NCBI GenBank assembly: GCA_003230195.1
Contig: QIHH01000230.1
Location: 1-6,593 of the forward strand
Reading direction: 5' to 3'
Origin: Gammaproteobacteria bacterium
GTDB lineage: Bacteria; Pseudomonadota; Gammaproteobacteria; SZUA-140
Length of the DNA stretch: 6,593 bases
The position numbers were made by a program, and so were the translations under genes. Numbering within the stretch: the first letter of the stretch is position 1; the number at the start of each line of letters is the position of its first letter. This document shows, one piece after another, positions 1 through 6,336 of the stretch. The notes under the pieces are model-generated. The model ran no database searches. It saw only the letters and a program-made list of their open reading frames with translations, and was not told the DNA's origin.

Positions 1-1134
1 CACGTAACCACGGCCGGGATTGATGCCGTTTGCCTCACGCGAGAGGTAGCTGCCGGGCAGCAGGTTAATATGTTTCTGCTGGTATAACTGTAGCGCAAAT
101 TCCGCGTCGTTGTTATGCAGTGCAGGCGGTGTCTTTAACCACAGGTAAAAACTGGCGGCCGGGCATGTCACTTCGATCACGTCAGCGAGTATAGCGATGA
201 CGGCGGCAAATTTTTCGCGGTAATAAATGCGGTTTTTCACCACATGTTGCTCATCGCGCCACGCCTTGATGCTGGCATGTTGTGCATAGGGTGCCATGGC
301 ACTGCCATGATAGGTGCGGTAGAGCAGGAACTGTTTGATTAATCCTGCATCACCTGCCACAAAGCCGGAACGCATTCCGGGTAAATTAGAACGTTTGGAA
401 AGGCTGTGAAATACCATGCAGCGTTTGTAGTCTGTGTTGCCAATTTCGGCGGCGGTCTCAAGTAGTCCAACCGGTGGGTTGGATTCGTCGAAATAGATTT
501 CTGAATAACACTCGTCAGAGGCGATTATAAAGTCGAATTTTTCAGCCAGTGCTATTAAGTGGCTGAGCGTCTTTTTACCGATGACTGCGCCAGTCGGATT
601 GCTGGGTGAGCAGAGATAGAGCAGCTGACAGCGTTGCCATGCCTCATCCGGCACACGATCGAAGTCTGGCAACCAGTCACTCTCTGCGGTGGCATTGATA
701 AACCACGGCTCAGCCCCGGCGAGATAGGCGGCCCCTTCGTAGATCTGATAGAACGGGTTGGGGCACATCACTAGTGGGGCTGGCTGAGTACGGTCGACCA
801 CTGTCTGTGCAAATGCGAACAGTGCCTCGCGGGTACCATTTACCGGTAAAACGTGGCGTTCGACATCAATGCTATGGCTGGGTAGTGAAAAGCGTTGCAT
901 CAGCCAGTCGGCAATCGCCTCGCGCAGGGCTAGTATTCCCTTGGTGATGGGGTAGTGGGCTAAGCCATGCAGGTGGGTGAGCACTTCCTCGGTGACAAAG
1001 CTAGGCGGGCTATGTTTGGGTTCGCCAATCGCGAGGTTGATCGCGCGGTATCCCTTGTCTGGTGTGATGCCCGCTTTAAGTTGTGCCAGCTTTTCAAAGG
1101 GGTAGGGCTGTAGTCTGGATAAATCAGGATTCAT
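1..1134 (-). CDS. dapC: Succinyldiaminopimelate aminotransferase (DapC), C-terminus cut by window edge
   Basis: PLP-dependent class I/II aminotransferase that converts N-succinyl-2-amino-6-ketopimelate to N-succinyl-LL-diaminopimelate, with glutamate as amino donor, in the cytosolic lysine/meso-DAP pathway. I translated this frame by hand: 378 codons without a stop run from the ATG at 1134 to the left edge. The N-terminus (MNPDLSRLQPYPFEKLAQL) is typical of proteobacterial DapC. Visible fold-type I landmarks are S-P-S-N-P-T-G with Asn179 and Pro180, Asp207 and Tyr210 in DECYSEIYF (cofactor ring contacts), the Schiff-base Lys247 in SLSKRSNLPGMRSG, and Arg255 in the same motif (phosphate contact). 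The fragment ends in SREANGINPGRGYV, close to the normal C-terminus, so only about 20 residues should be missing from a family length near 400. It is divergent from the downstream-numbered transporter and has its own promoter-like sequence, but no strong Shine-Dalgarno is visible. Another class I aminotransferase is possible but less likely. Confidence 0.88.
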   Translation of the reverse strand, partial: MNPDLSRLQPYPFEKLAQLKAGITPDKGYRAINLAIGEPKHSPPSFVTEEVLTHLHGLAHYPITKGILALREAIADWLMQRFSLPSHSIDVERHVLPVNGTREALFAFAQTVVDRTQPAPLVMCPNPFYQIYEGAAYLAGAEPWFINATAESDWLPDFDRVPDEAWQRCQLLYLCSPSNPTGAVIGKKTLSHLIALAEKFDFIIASDECYSEIYFDESNPPVGLLETAAEIGNTDYKRCMVFHSLSKRSNLPGMRSGFVAGDAGLIKQFLLYRTYHGSAMAPYAQHASIKAWRDEQHVVKNRIYYREKFAAVIAILADVIEVTCPAASFYLWLKTPPALHNNDAEFALQLYQQKHINLLPGSYLSREANGINPGRGYV

Positions 1135-1165
1135 ACGTGTTTAGTCGGATGTGATACGTCATGTT

Positions 1166-1194
1166 ATGGTAGGCAAAATTCAAACTTCTGCCAA
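1166..1194 (-). promoter_or_regulatory. Candidate sigma70 promoter for dapC
   Basis: Read on the minus strand, a -35 box TTGGCA (1189-1194; 5 of 6 to TTGACA) is followed by a 17-bp spacer and a -10 box TACCAT (1166-1171; 4 of 6 to TATAAT). The spacing is ideal. A start site about 7 nt downstream, near 1159, would give a leader of roughly 25 nt before the dapC ATG at 1134. This is a visual consensus match only, with no experimental support. Confidence 0.5.
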
Positions 1195-1206
1195 ATAGCC
1201 GTCTAG

Positions 1207-1212
1207 TATAAG
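1207..1212 (+). promoter_or_regulatory. Possible -10 box for the EamA transporter gene
   Basis: TATAAG matches the sigma70 -10 consensus at 5 of 6 positions on the plus strand. No convincing -35 lies 16-18 bp upstream. If used, transcription would start only about 4-6 nt before the ATG at 1225, giving an almost leaderless message. That would fit the absence of a Shine-Dalgarno sequence there. The box may be chance in a 90-bp gap shared with the divergent dapC promoter. Confidence 0.25.
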
Positions 1213-1224
1213 TCATTCCGCCAT

Positions 1225-2130
1225 ATGCCGTCCAAACAGAGCCATATTATCTTGCCCGTTTTAGCATTATTACTCGGTGCGACCCTGTGGGGCGTATTTT
1301 GGTACCCACTGCGTTTACTGGAACACAATGGCCTAGTGGGTTTGTGGGCAACACTGCTAATCTACGGCGCAGCGTTGATGGTGGGGCTGCCGCTGGTTTT
1401 GAAGCGGCGTTATCCGCTAGTACACCCTAGAATGCTACTGGTGCTCGCCTTGGTGAGCGCGTGGTGCAATATCGCCTTTATTCTGGCGATTTTAGAGGGG
1501 AATGTGGTGCGAGTAACACTGCTCTTTTTTCTCTCACCCTTGTGGACAGTGATGCTCAGTAAACTACTGCTTGACGAGCCGTTGACCCGCTCTGCTCGCA
1601 TCACGTTGCTATTGGCACTGGTCGGTGCGCTGGTGATGTTATGGGATAGTGAGATGGGGGTGCCATGGCCGCAGGGAGAAGCGGACTGGCTGGCACTTTC
1701 CTCTGGTTTTGCCTTTGCGCTCGCTAATGTGTTGATACGCAAGATGCACGACGTCGAGATCTGGGTGAAGACCGTTTCCACTTGGTGTGGCGCCGTGACG
1801 CTCGCCACTGTATGGATTTTGATTGCGGGGATCCCACTGCCAGAAGTTGAACGTGAGGTGGTGGTGGGCGCGTTGTCGCTCGGTGCGATCGGTATGGTGG
1901 TGATGACGCTAGTGGTGCTCTACGGGGTAAGCCATATGCCGGCGCATCAATCGGTGGTGATTCTGCTGTTTGAGCTGGTGGTCGGCGCAGTCTCCGCGCA
2001 ATTGCTAACGGATGAACATGTGATGCTTAACGAATGGGTGGGTGGACTGCTGATTGTACTGGCCGGGTGGTATGCCGCACGCGACCAAGTAAAGGGGAGT
2101 GGTTATAGACTATCGCCCAAAGACGTTTGA
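1225..2130 (+). CDS. EamA-domain DMT-superfamily transporter
   Basis: Inner-membrane protein of 301 residues, the usual size of the 10-TM drug/metabolite transporter family, built from two EamA repeats (about residues 10-140 and 152-285). Ten hydrophobic segments can be read, at roughly 8-28, 38-59, 70-90, 97-112, 124-140, 153-170, 183-203, 213-234, 240-260 and 267-285. Family hallmarks are the N-terminal G-A-T-L-W-G (18-23), L-S-P-L-W (103-107) in helix 4, and the L-L-D-E-P-L-T loop (115-121) before helix 5. The second repeat has the matching L-L-F-E-L...T-D-E pattern. Such proteins export or import amino acids, nucleosides or other metabolites, and the substrate cannot be read from the sequence. 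An in-frame TAG at 1204-1206 rules out a longer N-terminus, and no clear Shine-Dalgarno precedes the ATG. Divergence from dapC is compatible with an amino-acid-related role but does not prove one. Confidence 0.88.
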   Translation: MPSKQSHIILPVLALLLGATLWGVFWYPLRLLEHNGLVGLWATLLIYGAALMVGLPLVLKRRYPLVHPRMLLVLALVSAWCNIAFILAILEGNVVRVTLLFFLSPLWTVMLSKLLLDEPLTRSARITLLLALVGALVMLWDSEMGVPWPQGEADWLALSSGFAFALANVLIRKMHDVEIWVKTVSTWCGAVTLATVWILIAGIPLPEVEREVVVGALSLGAIGMVVMTLVVLYGVSHMPAHQSVVILLFELVVGAVSAQLLTDEHVMLNEWVGGLLIVLAGWYAARDQVKGSGYRLSPKDV

Positions 2131-2205
2131 TGTATCAGGTGATGGTATGGCGGGTGGTTTTGATCTTAGACCTGTTGATTTGATCTAGGTTAATACAACA
2201 AGCTA

Positions 2206-2229
2206 CGCAGAAAACCGATGTTCTCTGCG
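2206..2229. terminator. Hairpin between convergent genes, possible bidirectional terminator
   Basis: CGCAGAAAA (2206-2214) can pair with TTCTCTGCG (2221-2229) around a 6-nt loop, giving a 9-bp stem with one mismatch. It sits in the 117-bp gap between the ends of the transporter and the OmpA-type lipoprotein genes, where a shared terminator is expected. The flanks are only moderately T-rich on either strand (GATTATTTT on the plus side), so it is not a textbook intrinsic terminator. Confidence 0.4.
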
Positions 2230-2247
2230 CAACCTGATTATTTTGGG

Positions 2248-3069
2248 CTATTCTGAATCGTCTAACGATGAGACCACATTGGGCAGTTCATTAGATAGGA
2301 TATCTAAATTTGGCTGCATGATGATTTCAATACGGCGATTGAGTTGTCGACCCTCTTCACTATCATTACTGGCTCTTGGCTGAAACTCGCCAAATCCGGC
2401 GGCAGAAATATTTTCAGAGGAGACTCCTAACCCCGATAAAAGATGAACAACTGACAGTGCGCGAGAGGTTGATAGTTCCCAGTTGCTTGGGAAACGAGCG
2501 CTTTTGATGGGGTTGTTATCGGTATGCCCTTCAATCTGAAAGCGTCGATCTGAAAACTGACTTAGTACGGCCGCGATTTGAGTCAGTGCTTCGTTTCCTT
2601 TGCTGTTTAAATGGGCGCTGCCACTACTGAAGAGGACATTGTTAGGCAAATTAATGGCAATTCGCCCCTGTTCAATACTGACGGTTAGCTGCCCGCCATC
2701 AATCATGGTTTGCAGGCGATTAACAAATTGTGCATAAATTTCATTGCGGCGTTTGGTTTCCGCTTCTATGTTTTGCAGTGTTGTCATTTGAGCGCGAGAG
2801 TCGGATAGTTCTTTTTGAAGTGAACGCCTTTTATTTTCAAGCTTATCGATATCACTCTGGGACGCAGTGACTGTACTTTTAGCTGTTATTAATTCTTGTT
2901 CGGTTGTTTCAATTTTTTGATGATTACGATTAATTTCATCCTGTGCGGAGCCTAGTGACAGGCGCATTGAGTCAATTTCAGCCAGTGCGATGTCGTGTTT
3001 TCCACTTGATACACAGCCTGATAAAAGGATTGGGATAAGTGTGGTAAAGATAATGAGTTGACGTTTCAT
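2248..3069 (-). CDS. OmpA-family peptidoglycan-binding outer-membrane lipoprotein
   Basis: A 273-residue envelope protein. It begins with a lipoprotein signal peptide (basic MKRQ, hydrophobic core to residue 16) and a lipobox L-S-G-C, with Cys19 as the lipidated residue. Residue +2 is Val, not Asp, which favours outer-membrane sorting. Residues about 25-110 are charged, heptad-like and very probably a coiled coil. Residues about 140-252 form an OmpA/MotB C-terminal domain: VLFSSGSAHL strand, E-G-H-T-D-N with Asp184, S-N-W-E-L-S-x-x-R-A with Arg203, G-F-G-E-x-x-P, and N-R-R-I-E-I. Asp184 and Arg203 correspond to residues that grip the diaminopimelate of peptidoglycan in this family. The N-W-E-L-S form is shared with MotB, but there is no MotB-type TM anchor. 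AGGGAG lies 5 nt before the ATG and fixes the start. It is probably monocistronic and tethers the outer membrane to the wall; a more specific role is unknown. Confidence 0.9.
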   Translation of the reverse strand: MKRQLIIFTTLIPILLSGCVSSGKHDIALAEIDSMRLSLGSAQDEINRNHQKIETTEQELITAKSTVTASQSDIDKLENKRRSLQKELSDSRAQMTTLQNIEAETKRRNEIYAQFVNRLQTMIDGGQLTVSIEQGRIAINLPNNVLFSSGSAHLNSKGNEALTQIAAVLSQFSDRRFQIEGHTDNNPIKSARFPSNWELSTSRALSVVHLLSGLGVSSENISAAGFGEFQPRASNDSEEGRQLNRRIEIIMQPNLDILSNELPNVVSSLDDSE

Positions 3070-3074
3070 GGTGG

Positions 3075-3080
3075 CTCCCT
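3075..3080 (-). promoter_or_regulatory. Ribosome binding site of the OmpA-type lipoprotein
   Basis: AGGGAG on the minus strand ends 5 nt before the ATG at 3069. This is a strong Shine-Dalgarno at good spacing and supports that start. Confidence 0.7.
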
Positions 3081-3340
3081 GTCGTGATAGCGTTGCTTCG
3101 ATTTGAAATTAATGGAATAGAAGTTTTTCAGTAGCTTAACAGAGCAGAATGAACATGAATGCTGGACTGGTTCACACTTTTGATCTGCACTTATGTTTTT
3201 TAAATGCGATATGTTAATAATATAAGCAAGAGAAATTAAATTATTTTAGTTAAATGAGCATGTAAATCGTAATATTTGTTTGTCTCTGCTTTAATTAAGT
3301 GAGTGCTTTATCTCTAATTTATGGAAGGAAATTTTTATTA
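3081..3340. other. AT-rich divergent intergenic region
   Basis: About 260 bp separate the lipoprotein gene (leftward) from the best start of the PilZ-like gene (rightward). The part from about 3180 to 3340 is conspicuously AT-rich, with several -10-like strings such as TAATAT at 3218-3223 and 3270-3275, none paired with a convincing -35. Both promoters should lie here, but I cannot place either one with confidence. No open reading frame, strong hairpin or long repeat was seen. The region would suit a regulated divergent promoter. Confidence 0.5.
3325..3329 (+). promoter_or_regulatory. Ribosome binding site that decides the PilZ-like gene start
   Basis: The purine run GGAAGGAA (3323-3330, core AAGGA at 3325-3329) lies 11 nt before the ATG at 3341. 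That is slightly long but usable. No comparable sequence precedes the alternative GTG at 3299, so the site points to the ATG as the true start. Confidence 0.5.
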
Positions 3341-3685
3341 ATGAAAGAAATGGGTAGGACTAAACGTGTTGTGCCTGCAGAGCAGTCAGGCGGCAAGCTG
3401 GTGTTATTATTAGAAGAACAAGGTTTTGATGTGAAATCAGTGAGGGATGTCTCACCATTTGGCATTGGTGTCTGTATTGAGCGTGATGTGGTAATAGACG
3501 AGGAAGTCTGTTTAAGTTATCAAGCTGAGGCTGGAGACTGTCAGGTTTATGGTGTTGTTGTCTGGTGTGTGCCAGTGAAACCGGAGAATGCTATTCAAGT
3601 AACGCCGTTATTCCATATTGGTATCTGTCTCGATCCAAGGAATGTTGAAAGTAATCTTAATTTCTATCGTTTAATAGTGGATTAA
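3341..3685 (+). CDS. Small PilZ-like domain protein
   Basis: A 114-residue cytosolic protein if the ATG at 3341 is used. The same frame opens at a GTG at 3299, which would add 14 residues but has no Shine-Dalgarno. The main clue is R-D-V-S-P-F-G-I-G (35-43), matching the (D/N)-x-S-x-x-G signature of PilZ domains, which bind cyclic di-GMP. It is preceded by a basic stretch R-T-K-R (6-9) where the first PilZ motif, R-x-x-x-R, normally lies. The rest alternates short hydrophobic strands (KLVLLL, VCLSYQA, QVYGVVVW, LFHIGICL), as in a PilZ beta barrel, and the length suits a stand-alone domain. The arginine spacing is R-x-x-R, not R-x-x-x-R, so ligand binding is uncertain. It is divergent from the OmpA-type lipoprotein and convergent with the tyrosine operon. 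Its target is unknown. Confidence 0.6.
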   Translation: MKEMGRTKRVVPAEQSGGKLVLLLEEQGFDVKSVRDVSPFGIGVCIERDVVIDEEVCLSYQAEAGDCQVYGVVVWCVPVKPENAIQVTPLFHIGICLDPRNVESNLNFYRLIVD

Positions 3686-3746
3686 TGTTGTTGTTTTTTG
3701 CCTGTATTTAGATAAGAACAGTGGGAGTAAATAGGTAAGAGAAATG

Positions 3747-4673
3747 TTAACCGGCTAATGATTTTCGCTGAATTTCGAGGCCATTCCAAAAAATAGCCAC
3801 ACCATCGAGCATTTCATTACCATCATGGATAAACTTATCTTCATTGATTTTACGCCCAAAATAGAGCTCTTCGAGTTCTTCTTGGGTATGTGCGGCATGT
3901 TGTGATTCGATCAATGCATGCCAGGTAAAAAAACCGAGTGGTAGTTTGATTTCACGGGTGTCATTGAATTTTTCGAAGCCAGCGACGAGCTGGCCCCAGA
4001 ATCCAGCGGCAGCCCAGTTTTCGACGGCGTAACTGGCGGCCTGTGAAATAAGATAATCTTCATTGCCGTAGATGCGAGTCAGCTCATCGCAATAAAAGAG
4101 AGTAGATTCAGTGCCGTGGCGGCGTTTGCCAATGTCGGTAAATTCAAGTCCGAGTTTTTGTGCCATACGGTAGAGCCATTCAAAGTGCGCGGCCTTGAAA
4201 CGAAATTGCCCCCCTTCAACAGAGCCTTCGGTTGAGACGATATCTGGGTTTTCACCTGCATTGGGGTTGCCAGTCATTGCTTTGCGATCTTTTTTTGTGT
4301 TAAAGATAACGCCGATCTCATTGGCGAGAATCTCTTTGGAGGCGTGCATTCCTTCCAGCGTATCAGCATTGATGGTTTTGTGTAGTTGTGCGATTAGGAA
4401 TAAATTGGAGAAGACTGAAAACTGCACCACAAATTCCTGTACCTGGGCTTTGTTTTGATCGCCTTGTTCAAACCAGTGGCAATAGTCATTATTGGTGATA
4501 ATGGGGTGTTTTAGCAGCTCTTCATTGATTCGTTGTTGAAATGAGAGAAAATTTTTTGCCTTGTCGATGGTGTAGCCCGTTCTCTTTTTTATTAGCGCTT
4601 GGAGTGATGGTTCGGTTAGTCCTTCTATCTGATTGTCAGCGGAAAATTTTTCAAGCGTGTTACTGTTGGTCAT
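3747..4673 (-). CDS. Putative heme-oxygenase-like diiron/iron oxidase (HDO-type) in the tyrosine operon
   Basis: A 308-residue, largely helical soluble protein that I cannot name. Its pattern resembles the iron-containing redox enzymes of the heme-oxygenase-like fold (the fold of CADD, UndA and SznF): E-I-L-A-N-E-I-G (114-121, candidate ligand Glu119), H-F-E-W-L-Y-x-x-A-x-x-L-G-L (163-176, His163), A-V-E-N-W (216-220, Glu218) and F-F-T-W-H-A-L-I-E-S-Q-H (248-259), which gives H252-x3-E256-x2-H259. This E...H...E...HxxxExxH order is the usual metal-site layout; the assignment is mine from motifs. About 40 polar residues (123-160) between Glu119 and His163 look like an insertion, and residues 1-75 look like an N-terminal extension. 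It is the last gene of hmgA-fahA-maiA, 11 bp after maiA, with AGGGA 6 nt before its ATG lying in the maiA end. Such enzymes use O2 to cleave or oxidise small molecules. The substrate is unknown. Confidence 0.65.
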   Translation of the reverse strand: MTNSNTLEKFSADNQIEGLTEPSLQALIKKRTGYTIDKAKNFLSFQQRINEELLKHPIITNNDYCHWFEQGDQNKAQVQEFVVQFSVFSNLFLIAQLHKTINADTLEGMHASKEILANEIGVIFNTKKDRKAMTGNPNAGENPDIVSTEGSVEGGQFRFKAAHFEWLYRMAQKLGLEFTDIGKRRHGTESTLFYCDELTRIYGNEDYLISQAASYAVENWAAAGFWGQLVAGFEKFNDTREIKLPLGFFTWHALIESQHAAHTQEELEELYFGRKINEDKFIHDGNEMLDGVAIFWNGLEIQRKSLAG

Positions 4674-4679
4674 GCCGAG

Positions 4680-4684
4680 TCCCT
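4680..4684 (-). promoter_or_regulatory. Ribosome binding site of the HDO-like gene, next to the maiA stop
   Basis: AGGGA on the minus strand lies 6 nt before the ATG at 4673, inside the 11-bp gap between the two genes and directly after the maiA stop. It fixes the start of the last gene and shows that it is translated from the operon message. Confidence 0.6.
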
Positions 4685-5344
4685 TTATTCGTAATCAGGC
4701 TGTTGTTTGGGTGACGCCTGTTGGAAGGCGCTAAGTGCCATGCAGTGTTCTTCTATTTTAAGTAGCGTAGGATAGTGGTGAATATCGCAGTTAAAACGCC
4801 TCGCATTATAGAGTTGTGGTATTAAACAAAGATCTGCGATGGTGGGCGTATTGCCGAAGCAACAGCGGCTTTTGTATTTGCCCGTGCTAGTCGTCAGCTG
4901 TTGTTCGATTGCCATGAGTCCTTCTGATATCCAGTGTTGATACCATTGGTGACGTGCCTGCTCATCCTGCTTCATCTCTGTACGGAGATAATTAAGTACA
5001 CGTAAATTATTGAGTGGATGAATATCGCAGCAGATCTGTTGTGCGAGAGATCTCACCTGTGCGTGTAAAGTGAGTGAATCGGGTAGAAGAGGGTTGTTTG
5101 GGTGGCGTTCATTGAGGTACTCAATAATGGCGAGTGATTGAGTTATCGTTGTGTCGCCATCAATCAGTGTGGGTACTAATCCTTGTTGATTAATGTTCCG
5201 GTAGGCTTGTGAACGTTGTTCTCCGCCATCTCGTCCTAGATGAATAAAGTGAGGGGTGTAATCAAGTTGCTTTAAATTAAGTGCGATACGCACGCGATAC
5301 GCTGCAGTACTACGATAGTAGGTGTAAAGAATGCGCTTATTCAC
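4685..5344 (-). CDS. maiA: Maleylacetoacetate isomerase (zeta-class glutathione transferase)
   Basis: Glutathione-dependent cis-trans isomerisation of 4-maleylacetoacetate to 4-fumarylacetoacetate, the step between HmgA and FahA in tyrosine/homogentisate breakdown. The 219 residues match the family (about 210-220). The N-terminal thioredoxin-like domain (1-80) carries the zeta-GST signature in the form R11-S-T-A-A-Y-R-V-R-I-A-L. Ser12 is kept, while the S-S-C of eukaryotic enzymes reads S-T-A, so the cysteine is replaced by Ala14. Glutathione-binding V57-P58 and Q69-S70 (T-I-T-Q-S-L-A-I-I-E-Y-L) are present. The all-helical C-terminal domain (about 88-215) contains D-I-H-P-L-N-N-L-R-V-L and T-P-T-I-A-D-L-C-L-I-P-Q, both typical of zeta GSTs. 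The start is a GTG at 5342-5344 that overlaps the fahA TGA by 4 bp (GTGA), implying translational coupling. An AGGTGG string lies upstream within fahA. Confidence 0.9.
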   Translation of the reverse strand: MNKRILYTYYRSTAAYRVRIALNLKQLDYTPHFIHLGRDGGEQRSQAYRNINQQGLVPTLIDGDTTITQSLAIIEYLNERHPNNPLLPDSLTLHAQVRSLAQQICCDIHPLNNLRVLNYLRTEMKQDEQARHQWYQHWISEGLMAIEQQLTTSTGKYKSRCCFGNTPTIADLCLIPQLYNARRFNCDIHHYPTLLKIEEHCMALSAFQQASPKQQPDYE

Positions 5345-6315
5345 GCCTCAACCACCTGCTCAATGCTGCCAAAAATAGAGTTGTTCTCCTCGTCAAGCAT
5401 ATCGATTTTGACGATGTCACCATGTTTCATAAAGGGGGTTGTTGCTTCACCATTGTCTATGATTTCTAGTACGCGGCGCTCAGCAAGGCAGGAACAACCT
5501 AGCGTGAGGTCATTATTTGAGACCGTACCGGAGCCGATGATGGTGCCGCTGCCGAGTGGGCGTGTTTTGGCTGCATGTTGAATCAATTGTGCGAAGTTGA
5601 ATTGCATATCTTTACCGGCATCGGGATTGCCAAATTGTTTGCCGTTAAGGTGAGTCACCAATGGCAGGTGCAGTTTACTATCGCGCCAGTGATGACCCAA
5701 TTCATCGGGTGTTACCGCAACGGGTGAAAAGGCGGTCGGTGGTTTACCGTGGATAAAACCAAAGCCCTTGGCAAGTTCTGGCGGAATTAGATGACGCAGT
5801 GAGACATCGTTCACCAGCATTAACAGTCTAATGTGATTGGCGGCATCGCTGGCACTGGTGCCGGGTGGTACATCGTCTGTGACAATCGCGATTTCAGATT
5901 CAAAATCGATGCCCCAGGCTTCGTCCACAGCATGAATTGCATGACGCGGACCGATAAAGGTATCGCTGCCTCCTTGATACATTAATGGGTCTTCAAGAAA
6001 ACTGGCTGGCATCTCAGCACCCCGTGCCTTGCGTACGCGTTCGACATGGCTTAGGTAGGCGCTACCATCAAGCCATTGATAGGCGCGTGGCAGTGGCGCT
6101 GAGAGGTTGTAGAAGTCGAGTGGGCATCCATCGATAGTACCTTCATTTAGCTCGCTGTAGATCTGCTGTAGTTGCGGCAGACACACTGGCCAGTGTTCGA
6201 GCGCCTGCTGCAGGGTCGCTGCAATTTGCGGCACTGCGATGTAACGAGTGAGTTCACGGTTGGTGACGATCAGGGTGCCGTCACGCCCGCCCGTATTGAG
6301 TGATGCCAGTTTCAT
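5341..6315 (-). CDS. fahA: Fumarylacetoacetase (fumarylacetoacetate hydrolase)
   Basis: Hydrolyses 4-fumarylacetoacetate to fumarate and acetoacetate, the last step of homogentisate catabolism, using a divalent metal in the cytosol. At 324 residues it fits the shorter bacterial FAH form (about 325-335), not the 420-residue animal enzyme. Visible landmarks are S89-H-V-E-R-V-R-K-A-R-G (His90 is a candidate catalytic base), M-Y-Q-G-G-S-D (112-118), the acidic metal pair in I-D-F-E-S-E-I-A (Glu139, Glu141), L-V-N-D-V-S-L-R with Asp170, and K183-G-F-G-F-x-x-G-K-P-P-T-A-F-S-P. A later G-S-G-T-I-I-G-S-G-T-V-S-N loop and a C-terminal G-D-I-V-K-I-D-M barrel strand are also typical. Residue roles come from homology with known FAH enzymes. 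The gene starts 21 bp after hmgA with GAGAGG 9 nt before the ATG, and overlaps maiA by 4 bp. Confidence 0.92.
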   Translation of the reverse strand: MKLASLNTGGRDGTLIVTNRELTRYIAVPQIAATLQQALEHWPVCLPQLQQIYSELNEGTIDGCPLDFYNLSAPLPRAYQWLDGSAYLSHVERVRKARGAEMPASFLEDPLMYQGGSDTFIGPRHAIHAVDEAWGIDFESEIAIVTDDVPPGTSASDAANHIRLLMLVNDVSLRHLIPPELAKGFGFIHGKPPTAFSPVAVTPDELGHHWRDSKLHLPLVTHLNGKQFGNPDAGKDMQFNFAQLIQHAAKTRPLGSGTIIGSGTVSNNDLTLGCSCLAERRVLEIIDNGEATTPFMKHGDIVKIDMLDEENNSIFGSIEQVVEA

Positions 6316-6324
6316 CGTCTGTTA

Positions 6325-6330
6325 CCTCTC
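6325..6330 (-). promoter_or_regulatory. Ribosome binding site of fahA
   Basis: GAGAGG on the minus strand lies 9 nt before the fahA ATG at 6315, in the short gap after the hmgA stop. It supports that start and separate translation initiation of fahA on a shared message. Confidence 0.5.
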
Positions 6331-6336
6331 TCTTTG

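Noticed and set aside
1410..1808. 132-codon minus-strand open frame inside the transporter gene
   Set aside because: It lies wholly opposite a well-supported membrane protein gene. Its translation is low-complexity and Ser/Thr-rich, with no recognisable domain.
3150..3174. Inverted repeat TGAAC ... GTTCA in the divergent intergenic region as an operator
   Set aside because: The arms are only 5 bp with 15 bp between them, which is expected by chance in a region of this size.
3299..3340. GTG at 3299 as the start of the PilZ-like gene
   Set aside because: No Shine-Dalgarno precedes it and the added 14 residues do not resemble a PilZ N-terminus. The ATG at 3341 follows a GGAAGGAA run.
3686..3746. 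Possible terminator between the PilZ-like gene and the tyrosine operon
   Set aside because: Only a 4-bp CTGT/ACAG pairing is visible, and neither strand shows a stable stem followed by a T run.
4195..4458. Plus-strand open frame of 87 codons opposite the HDO-like gene
   Set aside because: Antisense to a gene with clear motifs, with no ribosome binding site or recognisable domain. The minus-strand 60-codon frame at 4079-4261 is rejected for the same reason.
5281..5581. Plus-strand short open frames opposite maiA and fahA
   Set aside because: Antisense shadows of two strongly supported enzymes, with translations that look like nothing coherent.
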